Positions 18,783 to 27,484 of a stretch of DNA of 64,000 nt are shown here, in pieces. Source of the stretch: JAXGQD01 sp040766665 (GTDB lineage Bacteria > Bacillota > Clostridia > Saccharofermentanales > Fastidiosipilaceae). Location: NCBI GenBank assembly GCA_040766665.1, contig JAXGQD010000006.1, positions 153,375 to 217,374 of the forward strand. The letters are read 5' to 3'. Both the position numbers and the translations under genes were made by a program. Position 1 is the stretch's first letter. Every line of letters starts with the position of its first letter. Below the pieces are notes generated by a model. It was not told where the DNA came from. It saw nothing but the letters and a program-made list of their open reading frames with translations, and did not search any database.

Positions 18783-20189
18783 ATGGGCCAACCTTACAAA
18801 AATCTTAAAGATAGGATCTTGCGTTCAGACCAAGTTACTGAAAATAACAAAGAAGCATTGTTAGATTTTTTAGAGGAAGACCATCCGGGTGATGTGCTAT
18901 TTACTAAATGGGATTTACCGCCTGTGATTGGAAAAGCAGCCGGTAGCCGTTTATGGGATTTGGATGGAAAGGAATACATTGATTGTTTAACAGGCATGTC
19001 CTGTATGAATTTAGGCCACGGTGATAAACGAATAAGTGAAACAATTGTTGAACAGTTTTCGCTATTGGATAACTGGTTTGATTTTCCGACACCAGAACGT
19101 ATAAAGCTGATTAAACGATTAATTGGTATTTCACCGGGTACTTTTAAAAAAAGAGTGCGTTTGGCGTTGAGTGGTTCTGATGTAGTTGAACTAGCCATTC
19201 GTGCAGCACGAAATTACACAAAAAAAACACATATCATCTCTTTCTATGGCGCATATCATGGGCAAAGTGTTGCGACGGTAGGATTAACCGGAGCTGGTGC
19301 TATGCACCAATGGTACAATCCTGTTCCCCCTGCTGATCAATGTATAAAACACTTTCCATATGCCTACTGTTACCGTTGTCCTTATCAAATGGAATATCCT
19401 TCATGCGACGTCCACTGTGTAAAAATAATTGATGAAATGATGAGCACAACACAAACTTGTTTCGGTAATCCTTATGCTGAAGTTAACAATGTGGCAGCGA
19501 TGATAGTAGAACCGATGCAGAGTTCTTCCGGATACATTGTTCCTCCAGACGAGTTCTTGCAAAGACTAAGAAAATTAGCAGATAAGTATGGTTTTCTATT
19601 GATAGTAGATGAAATACAAGCAGGAATGGGCAGAACCGGAAAATTATTTGCTTCAGAGCATAGCGGTATTGAACCTGACATCGTGCTGATAGCAAAGGCT
19701 CTTGGTAATGGCTTGCCCATGAGTGCCATGATCGGCAGAGCCGAGATTTTCGAGGATATCGCACCGGGGTATGTTGTCAGCGCCTATGCTGGCTATTCCC
19801 TAGGATGTGCAGTCGCTAATAAGGTTCTGGATATTTATGAAGAGGACCAGATAGTAGAAAAATGTGCTGCGAGTGGAGAGTATCTAAAAAAACTACTTGC
19901 GACATACAAAGAAAAACACCCGATGGTTGGCAGCTACTCAAATAAAGGACTATTTTTTGGGATAGAGTACGTTCGTAACCGTGAGACAAAAGAACCGGCG
20001 TCTTCAGAAACCAGAGACTTGATTAACCGCATGTGCCAAGCCGGGCTTCTCGCTCAAATAAACGGTTATCACAGTAACCGCATCTCCTTTATTCCCCCTC
20101 TGAATATTTCAATTGCCGACCTCGACGAAGTATTCTTCATCTTAGACGATTTGACGACGAAAATAGAATCTGAATATTTTGAAAGATAA
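18783..20189 (+). CDS. Class III PLP-dependent aminotransferase 2
   Basis: 468 residues, paralogue of the gene at 10379: shared HPGDVLFTKW, LTGMSCMN, ALSGSD, YHGQ, GLTGAG, WYNPVP, VDEIQAGMGRTGK and PLP Lys in LIAKALGNG. The four-Cys cluster is also kept (YCYRCPY...C...C). ATG at 18783 is chosen for its AGGAGG at seven bases; the frame is open 42 bases further up. Two such enzymes in one island suggest two amination states of related substrates or a donor/acceptor pair. It starts a transcript running through aldehyde dehydrogenase, aldolase and PFK-like genes. Confidence 0.9.
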   Translation: MGQPYKNLKDRILRSDQVTENNKEALLDFLEEDHPGDVLFTKWDLPPVIGKAAGSRLWDLDGKEYIDCLTGMSCMNLGHGDKRISETIVEQFSLLDNWFDFPTPERIKLIKRLIGISPGTFKKRVRLALSGSDVVELAIRAARNYTKKTHIISFYGAYHGQSVATVGLTGAGAMHQWYNPVPPADQCIKHFPYAYCYRCPYQMEYPSCDVHCVKIIDEMMSTTQTCFGNPYAEVNNVAAMIVEPMQSSSGYIVPPDEFLQRLRKLADKYGFLLIVDEIQAGMGRTGKLFASEHSGIEPDIVLIAKALGNGLPMSAMIGRAEIFEDIAPGYVVSAYAGYSLGCAVANKVLDIYEEDQIVEKCAASGEYLKKLLATYKEKHPMVGSYSNKGLFFGIEYVRNRETKEPASSETRDLINRMCQAGLLAQINGYHSNRISFIPPLNISIADLDEVFFILDDLTTKIESEYFER

Positions 20190-20240
20190 TGGAAAATAGA
20201 CGAATACAGAATTACTAAAGCCAATAGACAGGAGAATATT

Positions 20241-21641
20241 ATGACAAAATTAAACGTAACTAACCCCCAAAACAACGAGTTGCTGTCTGAATTACATCTT
20301 TCTACTGCAGCAGAGATTAAGGAGATGGTAAGCAAAGCCAAAGCCGCTCAAAAAGATTGGGCGCGTAGAAGCTTGTACGAACGAGCACAAATCCTTTATA
20401 GATTTGCGGATATCTATGAGTCTAATATCGATGCGCTTGCAAAAACCTTAGCATTAGACATGGGTAAACCCATAAGAATGAGTATGGATGAAATTGCAAA
20501 AGTGCCTCAAAATATTCGCAGCACAATTGAGTATGCGAATCATATGTACGGAGCCGTTTTACCAGACAACGATTCAGACGCAGTTAACGATTTAATTTTC
20601 ACTAAAAGGGTACCACTAGGAGTTATTGCTGGTATTATACCCTTCAATTATCCTGTGGAAGCGACAATTCTGAAGTCAGTGCCTGCCCTTATCATGGGTA
20701 ATGCTGTAATTATCAAGGCCCCCTCATCCAATCCCTTAGCTGTTTTGATGGTTAAAGACTATTTTGTGGAGGCGGGTGTTCCTGAAGAAATTGTTCCGTT
20801 TATTGTATGTGAACGATCCTCTTCTGACGAGGCAATTACGACAAATCCCGATATCGCCGCGATTTCACTTACCGGCAGCACCGCTGCGGGAATTCAAATC
20901 GCGCGCGACAGTGCGACTTACCTCAAACCACTGTTCTTTGAACTAGGTGGCAATGATGCATTCATCATTTGTAAGGATGTGGATATTGATGAGGCTGTGG
21001 AAGAAATCTATTCAGGACGGTGCTATAACACCGGTCAAACCTGTATTGCACCCAAACGCTTTTTGGTTGAAAGACCTATATATGATGAGTTGCTCAATAA
21101 ATTGGTTGATCGATTGCGTCAGATTAAAATTGGAGATGCGCTTGATCCGGAGACCGAAATGGCTACTTTAGTCAGCGAAAAAGCAGCTATAACAATCGAA
21201 GAGCAAGTTAATCAAACTTTGGCAGAAGGTGCGGAACTGGCATTAGGTGGTAAACGCGAAGGAGCGTACTATGATCCAACTGTTTTGACTAATGTAACGC
21301 GTAATATGGAAATTGCAAAAGATTTGGAAGTTTTCGGTCCTGTCTTTCCGTTAATCGCTTTCGACACCCTGGAAGAAGCCATCTCGATCGCAAACCAATC
21401 GTCCTACGCATTAAATGCCGGAGTCATGAGTAAAGATACTCTATTGGCATTCAGAATAGCCAACCAGTTAGAAGCCGGCACTGTTGTCGTAAACGGAAAT
21501 GGATCATTTAGACATTTAGAACAAGCACATGGCGGAGGTAAGTTAAGCGGTTTAGGACGTGAAGGTGTTAGCAGTAGCCTCGAAGAGTTTAGTCAAATAA
21601 AAAATTACGTCGTAAAGGGCGCCATGTCTATGAGCTTGTAA
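20241..21641 (+). CDS. Aldehyde dehydrogenase (succinate-semialdehyde type)
   Basis: 466 residues. NAD(P)-dependent oxidation of an aldehyde to acid. Oxyanion Asn and cofactor region in IIPFNYPVEATILKSVPALI near residue 133-152, the Lys in IIKAPSSNP near 160, general base Glu in FELGGNDAF near 232, nucleophile Cys in NTGQTCIAPKRF near 266. SD AGGAGA. Downstream of an aminotransferase it would classically oxidise the semialdehyde made by transamination of an omega-amine; in an inositol-like setting a malonate-semialdehyde role is the alternative. No CoA-binding signature was recognised. Confidence 0.87.
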   Translation: MTKLNVTNPQNNELLSELHLSTAAEIKEMVSKAKAAQKDWARRSLYERAQILYRFADIYESNIDALAKTLALDMGKPIRMSMDEIAKVPQNIRSTIEYANHMYGAVLPDNDSDAVNDLIFTKRVPLGVIAGIIPFNYPVEATILKSVPALIMGNAVIIKAPSSNPLAVLMVKDYFVEAGVPEEIVPFIVCERSSSDEAITTNPDIAAISLTGSTAAGIQIARDSATYLKPLFFELGGNDAFIICKDVDIDEAVEEIYSGRCYNTGQTCIAPKRFLVERPIYDELLNKLVDRLRQIKIGDALDPETEMATLVSEKAAITIEEQVNQTLAEGAELALGGKREGAYYDPTVLTNVTRNMEIAKDLEVFGPVFPLIAFDTLEEAISIANQSSYALNAGVMSKDTLLAFRIANQLEAGTVVVNGNGSFRHLEQAHGGGKLSGLGREGVSSSLEEFSQIKNYVVKGAMSMSL

Positions 21642-21722
21642 GTTAATATTTTGCATCTGATTTTAGTTTTTTACAAAAAAACAAGTGCGAGAATCAATCA
21701 TGTGTATTAATAGGAGACCAGT

Positions 21723-22562
21723 ATGTTAATTTCTCCACGTCAACTGTTGAGTGATGCAAAAAGCAAAACAATATGCTGTTGGGGCTTTCAATGTTTACAA
21801 TTTAGATACATTAAATGCTGTCGTTCAGGCTGCGGAAGTAGAGCATTCGCCAGCAATAATCCAGCTCTATACCGCCGATTTTGTCAATCAGGGTCGGAGT
21901 GTTTTTGCTTCAGCAGCGCTTGAAGCCATCAAAAATCATCGGTTTCACTTGCACTTCACTTAGACCACGCAAATGATTATGAATATATTGTTCAAGCAAT
22001 CCATAGCGGATTTAACTCCGTGATGTTTGACGGCTCAAAACTTTCGCTTGAAAAAAACATAGCTACAACAAAGAAAGTAGTTGAACTAGCGCATTATCTT
22101 GATGTCTATACCGAAGCAGAATTGGGACCGATACTGCGTGTCGGAGAAGACAGCGGTTCAGTACAAGATAATTTAGCAAATGTTGAAGATTGTGCAGAGC
22201 TAGTCTTAGAAACAGGCGTCGATTCGTTAGCCCCAGCTATAGGTACGGCACACGGTGTTTACACCGAAACACCAAAAATTGATTTTGAGCGCTTAGGAAA
22301 GATTCAACAATTAGTTAATATCCCCTTAGTCTTACATGGTGGTACAGGAATACCTGATGAGATGATACAAAAAGCTATATCGTTGGGGGTATTGAAGATA
22401 AATTACGGAACAATGTTGAAACATACTTGGTCAAAAACAATGAAAAAAATCTTAGAGCAAGGTGAGTTAGAAATCCGTAAAATGATTCCTTTAGCCACAG
22501 AAGCAGTAAAAGAAGTCGCACGTAAACAAATGCGCCTTTTTGGTTCTTCAGATAAGTCATAA
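21723..22562 (+). CDS. Class II fructose-bisphosphate-type aldolase (sequence frameshifted)
   Basis: Zinc-dependent aldolase; restoring two bases near 21757 (a lost CA in GATGCACAAAAAGC) and one G near 21942 gives 280 residues, the usual length. Motifs: YAVGAFNVYNLDT near the start, zinc ligands in LHLDHAND, EAELG and GTAHGVY, then LHGGTGIP and KINYGT. Members include FbaA, IolJ, and tagatose- and deoxy-ketose-phosphate aldolases. With a PFK-like enzyme next door it probably cleaves a ketose (bis)phosphate to dihydroxyacetone phosphate and an aldehyde. Specificity is not readable. Confidence 0.85.
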
Positions 22563-22615
22563 GTTATTCTTCACAAAGCTGTGAAAAGGTTTAGTTAGTC
22601 ATGAGGAGTATGACA

Positions 22616-23791
22616 ATGCCGGGTAATTTGCTAGTCGCACATGGTGGTGGTCCAACAGCGGTTATTAATGCTTCGTTGTATGGTGTCATAAAAGAAGCTG
22701 GCTTGTCACCACAAATAGATCGAGTAATCGGTGCTTTTCATGGAATTGAAGGTGTGTTAAACGAACAGTTTATTGACTTGTCTGCTCAAGACCCAAAACA
22801 GATTGCACTATTACCTTTTACGCCGTCTAGCGCCTTGGGTTCATGTCGTAGAAAGTTGAGCGGAGATGATTATCCGGAATTATTGAGGATTTTTAAGAAA
22901 CATCATATACGCTATTTTCTTTATAATGGTGGCAACGATTCGATGGATACATGCGAAAAAGTCGGATTATTGGCAAAATCTGAAGGCTTGGATCTACAGG
23001 TGATTGGGATTCCAAAAACAATAGACAATGACTTACCTTTCACGGACCACTGTCCTGGTTTTGGCAGCGCTGCCAGATATGTTGCAATGAGCACTCGTGA
23101 CCTTTGGATGGAAGTCCAAGCGATGCCCTTGTATGTAACATTTTTAGAAACGATGGGGAGAAATGCCGGGTGGCTAGCTGCGGGGGCAGCTATGGCACGT
23201 CATGGAGGAAAATCATGCGCGCAGCTTATATACTTACCGGAAACGCCCTATGAGGAAGATAAATTCCTTGCCGATATTGATAATGCACTTTCAAAAAGCA
23301 GAGCGCTACTTGTTGTTGTTAGTGAGGGCTTGGTTCATAAAGATGGCCGGAGCATTGCAGATTTAGGAATGGTGGATGGATTTGGTCATACCATACCAGG
23401 TGGAGTAGCAAAGGCTTTGTCCGATACGGTAATCAGTAAACTCAAAGTAAAGGCGAGGGCTGAAAAACCTGGCTTTCTTGGGCGCTCGTCCTTTTTAATG
23501 CAGTCGACTTCTGATCGAGAAGAGGCAGAAGAGGTGGGGAGAAAAGCAGTACAAGCAGTGCTGGCAGGAAAAACAGGCTTAATGATTAGCATTAAGCGAA
23601 TTTCCAGTCAACCATATCGAGTAGAGTATGGTGAGGTTCCGTTGGGGGATGTAGCAAATGTGGAACACAAATTCCCTCAACAATGGATAAATTCTGCAGG
23701 TAATTATATTACTGAAGTATTTTATGACTATTGCATGCCATTGATTGGTGAGACTTTTCCAGAGTATGCGGATCTCCGTTATAGTTTTTAG
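22616..23791 (+). CDS. PPi-type 6-phosphofructokinase family protein
   Basis: 391 residues of the PFK superfamily: VAHGGGPTAVINASLYG near the N-terminus, NGGNDSMDT near residue 103, PKTIDNDLPFTDHCPGFGSA near 134-153, and ETMGRNAGWLA near 180. ATP enzymes have GGDGS at the first site; GGND or GGDD together with PKTIDND is the mark of pyrophosphate-dependent members. Such enzymes can also act on sedoheptulose 7-phosphate. ATG 22616 has GAGGAG seven bases upstream. It would supply the bisphosphate for the aldolase upstream. Confidence 0.85.
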   Translation: MPGNLLVAHGGGPTAVINASLYGVIKEAGLSPQIDRVIGAFHGIEGVLNEQFIDLSAQDPKQIALLPFTPSSALGSCRRKLSGDDYPELLRIFKKHHIRYFLYNGGNDSMDTCEKVGLLAKSEGLDLQVIGIPKTIDNDLPFTDHCPGFGSAARYVAMSTRDLWMEVQAMPLYVTFLETMGRNAGWLAAGAAMARHGGKSCAQLIYLPETPYEEDKFLADIDNALSKSRALLVVVSEGLVHKDGRSIADLGMVDGFGHTIPGGVAKALSDTVISKLKVKARAEKPGFLGRSSFLMQSTSDREEAEEVGRKAVQAVLAGKTGLMISIKRISSQPYRVEYGEVPLGDVANVEHKFPQQWINSAGNYITEVFYDYCMPLIGETFPEYADLRYSF

Positions 23792-23858
23792 AATTTGTTG
23801 TTATTGATAACTATAAGCACTTCCAACTTAATATGAGTGCTCGTAGTACATGAAGTGA

Positions 23859-23887
23859 TTGACGGAAAATATGAGATATATTAGTAT
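23859..23887 (+). promoter_or_regulatory. Sigma-A promoter for the isomerase / SDR / B12-mutase operon
   Basis: TTGACG (23859-23864), 17 bases, TAGTAT (23882-23887). The spacer ends in GATATATTAG, sharing the ATATATTA core of the TAATATATTA palindrome found in sister promoters. Followed by SD AAAGGA and the ATG at 23945. Confidence 0.6.
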
Positions 23888-23944
23888 TACATTGTTGAAA
23901 TTGTAAATATTTTTAGCTGAGAATGTATAGAAAGGATTAATTGC

Positions 23945-24826
23945 ATGAAACTAGGCTTGAATTGTAATACTTTTTCTCAGTCGGATAAGCTGGAGTCTGT
24001 TTTGCAACTAGCAAACGAATTTGGTCTAAAATACCTTGAGTTGTGGGCTAGCAACCTGGAAGAAACCGATTTATCAATCAATAAGTATGCGTTTAAAGGC
24101 AAAGATACATCTACTGCGTTAAAACTAGTCAAAGATCATGGTTTGGAGATATGTTGTGTTGCTTTTGGTGGCGGCTTAGATCGCTATTTTGTCAACAACA
24201 GTGATGTTTTTGTTGAAGAGTTTAAAAGGGCGATTGATTTTGCCAAAGAATCCGGCGCACAGGTTATCAATCATTACATAGACGAAATATATCCTTACCC
24301 CAACATGAATTTTGATTACTTAGATCAGTTTTTAGCAGAACCACTGCGTTATGCTGAAGAAATGGGCATTGTTTTAGCGTTGGAGAACGAAGCTCATGAT
24401 TATACTCAGACTCCACAAAATATGTTGGAGCTAATTAAACATTACAATTCCGACAATTTCAAAACAAACTTCGACGCGACCAATTATTATCAAGCCGCAA
24501 ACGAAGCTTTTCCTTTTGCCTATGAGCTGTTGAAAGATCATATTGCTTATGTCCATTTTAAGAATGGGCGCCGATTCGAGGCTGAATTCTGTAAAGACGA
24601 ACAGTGGGTGGGCGGAAAACTGGCAAGAGAAAATTCTAATAAAAGAATTTACTATGTCGAGTCTAGCGCTGGAGCTGTCAATATTAATGGTTTAGCGCAC
24701 CGACTTTATGAAGATGGTTATCAAGGTTACTGTTGTTTGGAGCCACACACCAGTAGACAACGCGCCATTGATACAATAAAAAAAGAGGTTCAGTATTTCA
24801 AAGGGATGTCAATTTTTTCAGAATAA
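23945..24826 (+). CDS. Xylose-isomerase-like TIM-barrel protein 1
   Basis: 293 residues of the AP endonuclease 2 / xylose isomerase-like family (IolE, IolI, IolH, hexulose-phosphate epimerases). Candidate metal ligands: Glu in LALENEAHD near residue 148, Asp in NFDATNYY near 178, His in AYVHFKNG near 203, Glu in CLEPHTS near 263. Reaction type is isomerisation, epimerisation or dehydration of a sugar or cyclitol derivative. First gene of an operon through SDR 2, the B12 mutase-like enzyme, its ASKHA partner and a second TIM barrel. Confidence 0.8.
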   Translation: MKLGLNCNTFSQSDKLESVLQLANEFGLKYLELWASNLEETDLSINKYAFKGKDTSTALKLVKDHGLEICCVAFGGGLDRYFVNNSDVFVEEFKRAIDFAKESGAQVINHYIDEIYPYPNMNFDYLDQFLAEPLRYAEEMGIVLALENEAHDYTQTPQNMLELIKHYNSDNFKTNFDATNYYQAANEAFPFAYELLKDHIAYVHFKNGRRFEAEFCKDEQWVGGKLARENSNKRIYYVESSAGAVNINGLAHRLYEDGYQGYCCLEPHTSRQRAIDTIKKEVQYFKGMSIFSE

Positions 24827-24843
24827 CATTAAGGAGAACGGCA

Positions 24844-25644
24844 ATGGGTACACAAGAAAACAAAATGGACATGACAGGTAAGACAGTTTGTATTACGGGT
24901 GGGGCTAGTGGTATCGGTAGAGCCACATGCCTAGAATTTGCAGAAAACGGTGCTAATGTTGTAGTCTGCGATCTTAATATCGAAAATGCTCAAAAAGTAG
25001 CTGACGAAATCAATGCTATGGGAAAGAAAGCCATTGCCTTTAAAATGGATGTGACAAGCGAAGCAGATGCCAAGGCAATGGTTGATTTAACAGTAGAAAC
25101 CTTCGGAAGCCTTGATGTAATGGTTAATAATGCAGGCATTATTGACGGCATGAAAGCCACAACTGATCTGAGCTTGAAAGAATTCGAAAATACATTCCGA
25201 GTCAACGTTACGGGTGTGTTTATTGGCTGTCAGGCTGTTATTCCACAAATGAAAAAACAAGGGTCGGGACGCATCTTAAATGCCGGCTCACAAATGGGTA
25301 AGACACCCGGCACAATTATTGGACATTACAGTGCATCAAAGGCTGCGGTAATTATGCTGACCAAGGCATATGCAAAAGAGTTGGCAGCAGAAAATATTCT
25401 CGTCAATGCTATTTGTCCGGGGTCGGTTGATACAGAAATGACAGCTTGGGAAGCAGAGCAGCTGAGACAACAGTTTGGAACCCCCGTCGAAGAGAGTTAT
25501 AAAAATTGGGAAAGTGCAATCCCCATTAAGCGATTTGCTAAACCGCGCGATATAGCAAAAGTTTATGTGTTTTTAGCGTCAGAATATGGCGACTATATGA
25601 CCGGCCAAGCCGTCAACGTGTGCGGTGGACAGGAAATGCACTAA
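24844..25644 (+). CDS. Short-chain dehydrogenase/reductase 2
   Basis: 266 residues. TGGASGIGRATCLEFAENGA near residues 18-37 followed by VVCDLN, where Asp selects NAD(H); NNAGIID near 96; catalytic Ser in NAGSQMGKT near 147 and Tyr-x3-Lys in HYSASKAAV near 160. It sits 17 bases after the upstream isomerase with SD AAGGAG. Likely oxidises a secondary alcohol of the pathway intermediate; close relatives include sorbitol and acetoin/diacetyl reductases. Confidence 0.87.
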   Translation: MGTQENKMDMTGKTVCITGGASGIGRATCLEFAENGANVVVCDLNIENAQKVADEINAMGKKAIAFKMDVTSEADAKAMVDLTVETFGSLDVMVNNAGIIDGMKATTDLSLKEFENTFRVNVTGVFIGCQAVIPQMKKQGSGRILNAGSQMGKTPGTIIGHYSASKAAVIMLTKAYAKELAAENILVNAICPGSVDTEMTAWEAEQLRQQFGTPVEESYKNWESAIPIKRFAKPRDIAKVYVFLASEYGDYMTGQAVNVCGGQEMH

Positions 25645-25707
25645 TCGTTAAGTCTTTGATTTGGACAAAGCGAACTAAGCCGCAACTTACTTTAGAGGAG
25701 AATCACA

Positions 25708-27468
25708 ATGAACAAAGAGATTTTAAACTATGTAGAGAGTGTTAAACCCGGACCGCACCCGAATGGTATGGAAGTGCTTCAAGAGGGAATTGAGATGGGC
25801 AAAGCTTTAGATATACAAGAAAGTCGCTTTGTCCGTGAGACCGGATACAAAAGTTTCCTGGATATGAAGAAACAGCTAACCAAGGAAGGCAAGATTTATT
25901 GGAATATTTTGATGGGTTTGTCCAGCGTTGAGCAACAAGTAGAATCAATCAAGAAAATCTATGAATTTATGCAAAGAACCGGTTTTGATGTGCACTCAAT
26001 TCAGCCGATTTGTAGTGGTAAAGTTGCATTACCAGCAGAATATAGGGACCAGGCTCCAAAAACCACCAGCTTTATGATGGAAACTTACGAGGACTATCTT
26101 GCACAGACTGAAGCGGCACCAATTGAGAATTGCTTTATGGATTATGTTCTGGCAACACCAAATGCACTTGAGACCACTATTTGGAGTTTGCAGACCGGGG
26201 CTTCTGTAGTTGGGGTATTCTCTCAGATTATTTGGAGCTTTCCCCCTTTTGATGATGATTTGACCCGCTTTACAGATATGGTGAAATGCCTGGGTATGAT
26301 GGCGGCTCATTATGACAATGACAAAATCGTATTAACATATCTTGAAGATGGAATCTCAGGTTATTTCTTAGACTGTTGTTCTTTCATTGCTCATGCAATG
26401 CTAGAACATTACATTTGCACTACACTTTGTGGTGCGCGTTATATGGTTGCCTTCGGTGGACTATTAAGCGATGTAGATTTGCGTGCAGCCACTGCATTAG
26501 CTTTACACAAAGCCTTGTCAACAGAAGAACAGCCAATATTGCATTATATAAACAGCTCTACCAACATCCAATGGGATCATGACATTCATGGCAATTATGG
26601 GATGAGTGCTCAGGAATTCTTGTTTACAATCCTTATGGAAAGAAAATACCACATGGGTTTAGGTTGTAATCCAGTCTCTATTACCGAGAAAATCGCAGTA
26701 CCAACACTGGAAGAATTAATCAATATTTTCACTGTAGGTAAGAGGATTGAAGAGAAAGCCGCGGATTGGGACGGATTAATTGACTTCACAAAAATTGAAG
26801 AGATGAGTGACGTCATGCTAGAGCAAGGAAAAAAATTCTTTGAGAACCTGATGACAGGATTCAGAGAAGCAGGTATCGATACTGAAGACCCACTAGAAAT
26901 GATTCTGGCTTATAGGAATTTCAATCCTTTGAAATTCGAACAATGTTTCCATCCTTCAACCTGTAATGAAAATCATGCTGAAGTTCAGCCGTACTATCCA
27001 ACCATCTTAGGAAAACAAACTGTCATTATGCGAGATGAGATAGTAGAGAAGATCAAAGCAAACGGCTTGATTGATGGTTGCAAGGGCAAAAAAATTGTAA
27101 TCGGTTCCGGTGATTGCCATACTTATGGGCTCTTATTAGTTGAAGGTGTCCTTAGTATCTGTAGCGCTCAAATTGTTAACGGAGGCGTTGATTTATCTGC
27201 TGCTGAGTTGTTGGATTTGGCAGATGAGGCTAACACAGACATTGTGGCAATCAGTGTTCATAATGGTCAGGCTCTTGACTACGGACGTATGCTGGTTAAG
27301 TTAGCAGAAGAGCGTGGGAAAAAGTATCATATGTTTATGGGCGGTTTATTGAACACGATTTTGCCAGGTCACAAAGAACCGGTAGATGTGTCTGACATGT
27401 TAAGTGATATGGGCATTAATGCACAGAATGACATGGCGAAAATGGTGGAGCTTGTAAGCCAATATTGA
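25708..27468 (+). CDS. Fused cobalamin-dependent mutase-like protein (glutamate-mutase type, new subfamily)
   Basis: 586 residues. The C-terminal 120 or so residues are a B12-binding domain: DCHTYG at 469-474 is the DxHxxG motif whose His ligates cobalt from below, SVHNG near 516 and GG at 545-546 complete the usual trio. Residues 1-450 look like a TIM-barrel catalytic subunit: order and local pattern (GGLLSDVDLRAATAL, a tryptophan-rich loop, then AVPTLEELINIF) recall the epsilon chain of glutamate mutase, where IPTKEAN stands. That would make it an epsilon-sigma fusion, unlike classical two-subunit enzymes. I do not see the substrate Arg residues clearly, so the substrate should differ. The next gene is an ASKHA ATPase fitting a reactivating partner. 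No methylmalonyl-CoA motif is present. Confidence 0.7.
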   Translation: MNKEILNYVESVKPGPHPNGMEVLQEGIEMGKALDIQESRFVRETGYKSFLDMKKQLTKEGKIYWNILMGLSSVEQQVESIKKIYEFMQRTGFDVHSIQPICSGKVALPAEYRDQAPKTTSFMMETYEDYLAQTEAAPIENCFMDYVLATPNALETTIWSLQTGASVVGVFSQIIWSFPPFDDDLTRFTDMVKCLGMMAAHYDNDKIVLTYLEDGISGYFLDCCSFIAHAMLEHYICTTLCGARYMVAFGGLLSDVDLRAATALALHKALSTEEQPILHYINSSTNIQWDHDIHGNYGMSAQEFLFTILMERKYHMGLGCNPVSITEKIAVPTLEELINIFTVGKRIEEKAADWDGLIDFTKIEEMSDVMLEQGKKFFENLMTGFREAGIDTEDPLEMILAYRNFNPLKFEQCFHPSTCNENHAEVQPYYPTILGKQTVIMRDEIVEKIKANGLIDGCKGKKIVIGSGDCHTYGLLLVEGVLSICSAQIVNGGVDLSAAELLDLADEANTDIVAISVHNGQALDYGRMLVKLAEERGKKYHMFMGGLLNTILPGHKEPVDVSDMLSDMGINAQNDMAKMVELVSQY

Positions 27469-27484
27469 GAAGGAAAAGCGACAT

